The translations under genes were made by a program, and so were the position numbers. The notes beneath the pieces were generated by a model, which did not search any database, was not told the origin of the DNA, and saw only the letters and a program-made list of their open reading frames with translations. This document shows positions 7,797 through 11,478 of a stretch of DNA of 11,478 nucleotides, piece by piece (within the stretch, counting starts at the first letter, position 1; each line of letters begins with the position of its first letter). Source of the stretch: a bacterium (GTDB lineage: Bacteria; Actinomycetota; Thermoleophilia; Solirubrobacterales; 70-9). Location of the stretch: contig PKER01000328.1 in the NCBI GenBank assembly GCA_002919115.1, forward strand, positions 1-11,478, in the 5' to 3' direction.

Positions 7797-7826
7797 TTGG
7801 CAGGACCGAGCCGCCCGGGCGATAAT
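7797..7826 (+). promoter_or_regulatory. Sigma-70-type promoter of the STAND ATPase gene, leaderless
   Basis: TTGGCA (7797-7802, five of six matches to TTGACA) and GATAAT (7821-7826, five of six matches to TATAAT) are separated by 18 bp. Only 7 bases separate the -10 from ATG 7834, so transcription should start at the ATG itself. This is the best promoter in the window. A CAGGACCG sequence at 7801-7808 overlaps the -35 and resembles half of the flanking dyads. Confidence 0.72.
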
Positions 7827-7833
7827 CGCCGCC

Positions 7834-9876
7834 ATGGCCGGTGAGGGGCGGTCAGGGACCGTGAGTGAGCGGCTGCGATCGGCGCGCCGCGGCAACTTCG
7901 TGGGCCGCACGGAAGAGCTCAGGTTGTTCCGCTCGGTCCTGGCGGCCGAGCGCCCGCCCTTCACGGTTCTCTTCGTGCACGGCCCCGGGGGCGTCGGCAA
8001 GAGCGCGCTGTTGCGGGTGCTGGCCGACGAGGCCGGCGATCGCGCCCACCTGGTGGACCTCCGGGTGAGCCTCGCCTCCCCGCCCGCGTTCACCGAGGCC
8101 GTGGCCCTCGCGCCGGAAGAGCGGCGGCCGGTGATCCTGATCGACACGTACGAGGCTGGGGCCGGGATCGACGAGTGGCTCCGCGAGCGCTTCATCCCCG
8201 GGCTCCCCGAGGGCGCGCTCGTCGTGATCGCCGGGCGCAACCCGCCCGGCCCAGGCTGGTCGCGCGATCCGGCCTGGCGCGAGCTGCTGCGGGTGCTGCC
8301 GCTTCGCAACCTCCGCGCCGAGGAGGCACGCGCGTATCTGCACGCCGCGCGGATCCCCGCCGAGCAGGCCGAACCCGCCCTGCGCAGCACGCACGGACAC
8401 CCGCTGGCCCTCGCGCTGCTCGCTGACCTGGCGCGTCAGAGCCCGGACCGCCCCCTCCCCGAGCTCCGGGATGCCCCCGACGTCGTGCGGGCTCTGCAGG
8501 AGCGCTTCGTGAGCGACGTGCCCACGGAGCTCCATCGGCGCGCCCTGGAAGCCTGCGCGCACGCGCGGGTGACGACGGAGGATCTGCTGTGCGCGGCGCT
8601 GGAGCTCGATGACGCGCACGAGCTCTTCGGCTGGCTCGCGACGCTCTCGTTCATCGACCACTCCGCCGGCGGCCTCTACCCGCACGACCTCGTGCGCGAC
8701 GTCCTCGACGCCGAGCTGCGCTGGCGCGCCCCCGGCGAGCACGCGCGCCTGCGGGAGCGGGTGCGGCGGCACGCGATCGAGCGCGCCCGCGCGGGGGAGG
8801 GCGACCCGCGCACGGCAGCCGCCGACCTGGTCTTCCTACACCGCTCGAACCCGTTCACGGCGACCCAGTGGGACTGGGCCTCGTTCGGGAGCGCGTACGG
8901 CGACGCGCTCCGCCCCGGCGACGGCGAGGCCCTGCTGACGATGACCGAGCGGCACGAGGGCGCCGAGTGCGCCCGCTGGGTCGCCCACTGGCTCGAGCGC
9001 TGCCCCGAGGCGTTCGTGGTCGTGCGCGAGGCCAGCGAGCATCCGCGCGGTTTCTTGCTGCGCCTGCCCCTGCACGCACTGGACCCCGCCGACATCGCCG
9101 CCGATCCCGGCGCCCGGGCGATGTGGGAGTACGCCCAGGCGCAGGCGCCCCGCCCGGGCGACGAGGTGATGGCCGCGCGCACGCTGATCGACGCCGAGCA
9201 CTACCAGGCGCCGTCGCCCACGCTCAACGTCGTGACGATCGTCGACACGACCGACTGGCTGACGCGCCCCCGGCTCGCCCTCGAGCTGATCGGCGTCTGG
9301 GCCGACGCCGATGCCGCGGCCCCGCTGATGGAGTACATCGACTTCCAGCGCGTGCCCGAGGCGGGCTACGAGATCGGGGAGCGGGAGTTCGCGGTCTTCG
9401 CGCACGACTGGCGTCGCGTTGATGCCGAGGCGTGGCTCGAGCTCGCGGCCGCACGTGAGCTCGCCGACGGGATCAGCCCCGCAGCGCCCGTCGCCGAGCC
9501 CGTCGTGGCGCTCGCGCGTGAGGAGTTCGACGATGCCGTCCGCGACGCCCTGCGCCGCCTCCACGACGACGCCGGGCTGGCGCGCAACCCGCTCCTGCGC
9601 TCGCGGCTGGTGCGCGAGCGCGCGGGCGAGGGCGACGCGGCGAACGCACTCCGGGAGCTCATCGAGGAGGCAGCGAACGCCTTGCGCGCGAACCCACGCG
9701 CGGAGCACTTGGAGCGCGTTCTCGCGCGCACCTACCTACGACCGGCCCGCACCCAGGAGCTCGCCGCGGAGTCGCTCGATCTGGCGCTCAGCACGTACCG
9801 CCGCCATCTGCGCCGCGGCGAGCAGCGCGTCTCCGAGTGGCTCTGGCACCGCGAGCTCTACGGCGAGCGGGACTAG
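7834..9876 (+). CDS. STAND-like ATPase with GNAT-like central region and C-terminal helix-turn-helix
   Basis: Probable cytoplasmic ATP-dependent switch protein and regulator, 680 residues. An N-terminal NACHT/AAA-type P-loop domain begins with NFVGRTEEL (21-29). It has Walker A GPGGVGKS (50-57), Walker B VILIDTYE (100-107, Asp104), a sensor-like VVIAGRNPP (130-138) and the GHPLAL motif (188-193) typical of STAND ATPases. A winged-helix-like segment follows (about 215-295, ending YPHDLVRDVLDAELRW). Residues about 375-530 (HWLERCPEAFVVVRE, GFLLRLPL, RPGDE, MEYIDFQRVPEAGYEIG, HDWR) look like an acetyltransferase-like (GNAT) fold. That assignment is by pattern only and catalysis is unproven. The C-terminus (about 622-672, TQELAAESLDLALSTYRRHL) resembles a sigma-region-4/LuxR-like helix-turn-helix, hence likely DNA binding. 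ATG 7834 is chosen because a good promoter places the transcript start there; GTG 7861 is an alternative. The upstream open frame is antisense to the dehydrogenase operon. It is divergent from that operon, which it may regulate. Confidence 0.8.
   Translation: MAGEGRSGTVSERLRSARRGNFVGRTEELRLFRSVLAAERPPFTVLFVHGPGGVGKSALLRVLADEAGDRAHLVDLRVSLASPPAFTEAVALAPEERRPVILIDTYEAGAGIDEWLRERFIPGLPEGALVVIAGRNPPGPGWSRDPAWRELLRVLPLRNLRAEEARAYLHAARIPAEQAEPALRSTHGHPLALALLADLARQSPDRPLPELRDAPDVVRALQERFVSDVPTELHRRALEACAHARVTTEDLLCAALELDDAHELFGWLATLSFIDHSAGGLYPHDLVRDVLDAELRWRAPGEHARLRERVRRHAIERARAGEGDPRTAAADLVFLHRSNPFTATQWDWASFGSAYGDALRPGDGEALLTMTERHEGAECARWVAHWLERCPEAFVVVREASEHPRGFLLRLPLHALDPADIAADPGARAMWEYAQAQAPRPGDEVMAARTLIDAEHYQAPSPTLNVVTIVDTTDWLTRPRLALELIGVWADADAAAPLMEYIDFQRVPEAGYEIGEREFAVFAHDWRRVDAEAWLELAAARELADGISPAAPVAEPVVALAREEFDDAVRDALRRLHDDAGLARNPLLRSRLVRERAGEGDAANALRELIEEAANALRANPRAEHLERVLARTYLRPARTQELAAESLDLALSTYRRHLRRGEQRVSEWLWHRELYGERD
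7849..7862. promoter_or_regulatory. Right operator-like dyad inside the ATPase gene start
   Basis: CGGTCAGGGACCGT contains a perfect 5-bp dyad (CGGTC-AGG-GACCG). It begins 15 bases after the proposed transcription start at 7834. Its centre is 74 bp from that of the left dyad, close to seven helical turns, so both would lie on the same face of the DNA. Autoregulation by roadblock or looping is an inference. Confidence 0.5.
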
Positions 9877-11478
9877 CGGCGCACGACCCGGAACGTGCGG
9901 CGCGCCGGGCTCGGGTCGGCGGTGCCGGTCGCGTCTACCGCGCGTGCGGCGAAGCGCAGCCTGCGGGGCTTGCCGCCCTTCGCGCCCGTCCGCACCTTCA
10001 CGGCCAGCTTGCCCGGGCACTTGCGCTCGCGGCGCAACCGCTTCGGCGTCCCCTGCCCGCGCAGCGCGCAGCGGAAGGTGGAGCCGGCCTCGTCCGATGC
10101 CAGGCGGAAGCGCAGGGTTACGCGCGCCTTGCGCGTCACCACCCGGCGCCCCGGGGCGCGCTTGATCATCGTCTCGGGCGGCAGGTCCTCACCGAGAAGC
10201 CGCGCGACGGTGAAGCCGGCGCCGGCGACGCCGCGGCTGCCGGCGACCACGAGCCGGCCAGCGCCATCGACGGCGAGCGCCTGGGCACCGAGGCCCCCCG
10301 GACCGAAGAAGACCCGTCCGAACTCGCCCGCGGGGGCGCCGCCGTGCCGGTCGCCGACGAACGTGGGGTCGATCGCGCCGCTTTCGTCGAGCCGGGCGAG
10401 CGCCATCGAGCCCGAGAGGCCCGCGGCGACGATCCGCCCGCGGTCGTCGAGAACCGCCGCGTGGCCGACCTCGCCGGGATCGTCCGGGAATCCGCCGCCG
10501 AAGGCCCTCACCGGGAGGCTGAAATAGCCGGCAGCATCGCCCCTGGGGCCGACGAAGGTCTCGTCCGGACGCCCGTCGGCTCCGCGCAGGCGGGCGAAGT
10601 ACCAGTCGAGATCAAGCTCGCCGGGCCCAAGGGGGATGATCGTGTCGACCGTGCCGAACATCAGGATGTCGCCCTCTTCGTCGTGCGCCACCGACTCGAA
10701 GCTCGCCCCGCCGAAGGCGGGAAACTTGAAGGATCCAGTGGTCGACCCGATCGGGCCCGCGAACGCCTGATCGCGCGAGCCGTCGTCGAGCAGGCGCACG
10801 ATCGCCGGTGACTCGTGCGTGAAGATCGGCGGAGTGGTCGTCAGCGGCTCGATCGAACTGCCGACGACGACGATCCGCCCCTCATCGTCGACGGCGATGT
10901 CCCGCGGCACCGCCGTCTCATCCGCACCGTAACCGACCTCCACCACCCCTCCTGCCTCGGCAGGGCCGAACGAGTGGTCGCGCTCGCCAGACGCGGTGAA
11001 ACGCATGATTGCGAACCGGGCCACCTCAGGCGATGGACGCACGAACGCCGCGACCAGGACCCTTCCCTGGCCGTCGATCGTCACCGCGCGCGCTCCGTCT
11101 CCGGGCCCCGAGCCCGAAAGGTTCACCACGAACGCGCCATCCGTCCACCACGACGGGTCCGGCGCGCCGTTGGGCAAGAAGCGGGCGATGAACGTCGACG
11201 AGCTCGTCGTGCTGAGCGACCCGGGATTGACGGCAGTCTGGCCCGCCAGCACGATCCGGCCATCCGGAGCGAGCGCGAGATCGTAGGCGATGTCCTCCTG
11301 ATTCGGGGCCATGGAGAACTCCATCGTCGCAAGCCCGCCGTCCCCGAAGCTCGGATCCAAGGACCCGTCCGCGCGCAGACGCACGACCGCGGCCACGAGG
11401 TTGCGGCGGGCGCTGGTGCCGGGCTCCGCATCGATCCCGCCTGCCACCAGGACCCGCCCGTCCGGCTGAGGGGTGTAG
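9873..11478 (-). CDS. Delta-60 repeat protein with Ig-like C-terminal domain (5'-truncated at window edge)
   Basis: Probable secreted or cell-surface beta-propeller-like protein; substrate or ligand unknown. The frame is open to the right edge, where the upstream codons read TPQPDGRVLVAGG. That is another repeat core, so the start and any signal peptide lie outside the window. At least six further repeats of about 60-70 residues begin with an Asp-x-x-Phe/Trp motif (DPSFGDGG, DPSWWTDG, DHSFGPAE, DQAFAGP, DETFVGP, DPTFVGD). Each carries a central D-x-x-G-R-[IVL]-[LV]-V-A-G strand pair and an ARL/ARF-x-x-x-G end. Counting from GTG 11447, about 424-524 is an Ig-like domain starting PETMIKRAP, with SDEAGSTFRCAL and a second cysteine at KCPGK (Cys460 and Cys477, probable disulfide). 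It ends AVDATGTADPSPARRTFRV, a form common in Thermoleophilia surface proteins. It is unusually rich in Arg and Lys. The stop overlaps the stop of the convergent ATPase gene by 4 bp. Confidence 0.88.
   Translation of the reverse strand, partial: YTPQPDGRVLVAGGIDAEPGTSARRNLVAAVVRLRADGSLDPSFGDGGLATMEFSMAPNQEDIAYDLALAPDGRIVLAGQTAVNPGSLSTTSSSTFIARFLPNGAPDPSWWTDGAFVVNLSGSGPGDGARAVTIDGQGRVLVAAFVRPSPEVARFAIMRFTASGERDHSFGPAEAGGVVEVGYGADETAVPRDIAVDDEGRIVVVGSSIEPLTTTPPIFTHESPAIVRLLDDGSRDQAFAGPIGSTTGSFKFPAFGGASFESVAHDEEGDILMFGTVDTIIPLGPGELDLDWYFARLRGADGRPDETFVGPRGDAAGYFSLPVRAFGGGFPDDPGEVGHAAVLDDRGRIVAAGLSGSMALARLDESGAIDPTFVGDRHGGAPAGEFGRVFFGPGGLGAQALAVDGAGRLVVAGSRGVAGAGFTVARLLGEDLPPETMIKRAPGRRVVTRKARVTLRFRLASDEAGSTFRCALRGQGTPKRLRRERKCPGKLAVKVRTGAKGGKPRRLRFAARAVDATGTADPSPARRTFRVVRR
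10182..11478 (-). repeat. Six-plus tandem delta-60 repeats at protein level
   Basis: Repeat starts (Asp codons) fall near 11357, 11159, 10979, 10772, 10565 and 10370, a spacing of 180-207 bases. A partial unit lies at the edge. The repeats are diverged at DNA level, so this is an old protein repeat, not a recent DNA duplication. Confidence 0.75.

Noticed and set aside
6502..7833. The upstream extension of the ATPase open frame, which would give a protein of over 1100 residues
   Set aside because: It runs antisense through both dehydrogenase genes, is compositionally odd, and ends exactly where a good promoter and ATG begin the real gene.
7834..9876. The STAND-like ATPase as an anti-phage (Avs-type) defence protein
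   Set aside because: There is no nuclease, protease, TIR or membrane effector domain, and no defence or mobile genes nearby. The C-terminal helix-turn-helix and divergent metabolic operon favour a regulator.
9837..10811. Plus-strand open frame opposite the delta-60 gene
   Set aside because: It is antisense to clear tandem repeats and the Ig-like domain and has no coding features of its own.

Overview
The window is very GC-rich DNA (third codon positions are nearly all G or C) with GTG and TTG starts, short or leaderless transcripts, and tightly packed genes. It carries no rRNA, tRNA, CRISPR array, integrase or transposase. The gene set fits a high-GC actinomycete: a paired heteromeric acyl-CoA dehydrogenase, a delta-60 repeat surface protein with an Ig-like tail, and a multidomain STAND-type ATPase. 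The delta-60 protein with its 'ETxI' Ig-like C-terminus points towards the class Thermoleophilia (Solirubrobacterales-like). That placement is inference, not something the sequence proves.

Layout. Positions 1-57 hold only the downstream flank of the first gene. On the minus strand, 58-696 is a type I signal peptidase and 761-2212 is a DEAD-box RNA helicase with a C-terminal RNA-binding domain. A 223-bp divergent gap follows. On the plus strand come a PfkB-family sugar kinase (2436-3368), a 138-bp leader region with a strong GC hairpin, and citrate synthase (3507-4904, TTG start with a good Shine-Dalgarno). Two short conserved-looking proteins of unknown function (4912-5253 and 5259-5603) follow almost without gaps, so citrate synthase and these two are probably one operon. 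This run meets a convergent minus-strand operon of two acyl-CoA dehydrogenase subunits (7755 down to 5616), and one hairpin spans both stop codons. Across a 78-bp divergent promoter region lies a leaderless 680-residue STAND-like ATPase with a C-terminal helix-turn-helix (7834-9876). Its stop codon overlaps by 4 bp the stop of a convergent, 5'-truncated delta-60 repeat protein that runs off the right edge (11478-9873).

How it works together. Most of the window is housekeeping: protein export, RNA metabolism and TCA-cycle entry. The most interesting part is the 7.75-7.87 kb divergent region. A 14-bp inverted repeat (13 of 14 matching) has one arm beside the -10 of the acyl-CoA dehydrogenase operon and the other just inside the ATPase gene. 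The ATPase could therefore be a regulator of itself and of the neighbouring acyl-CoA oxidation operon. The two dehydrogenase subunits carry complementary parts of the family's cofactor and catalytic motifs, as in alpha2beta2 heterotetrameric acyl-CoA dehydrogenases of mycobacteria. I see no clear defence system or mobile element.
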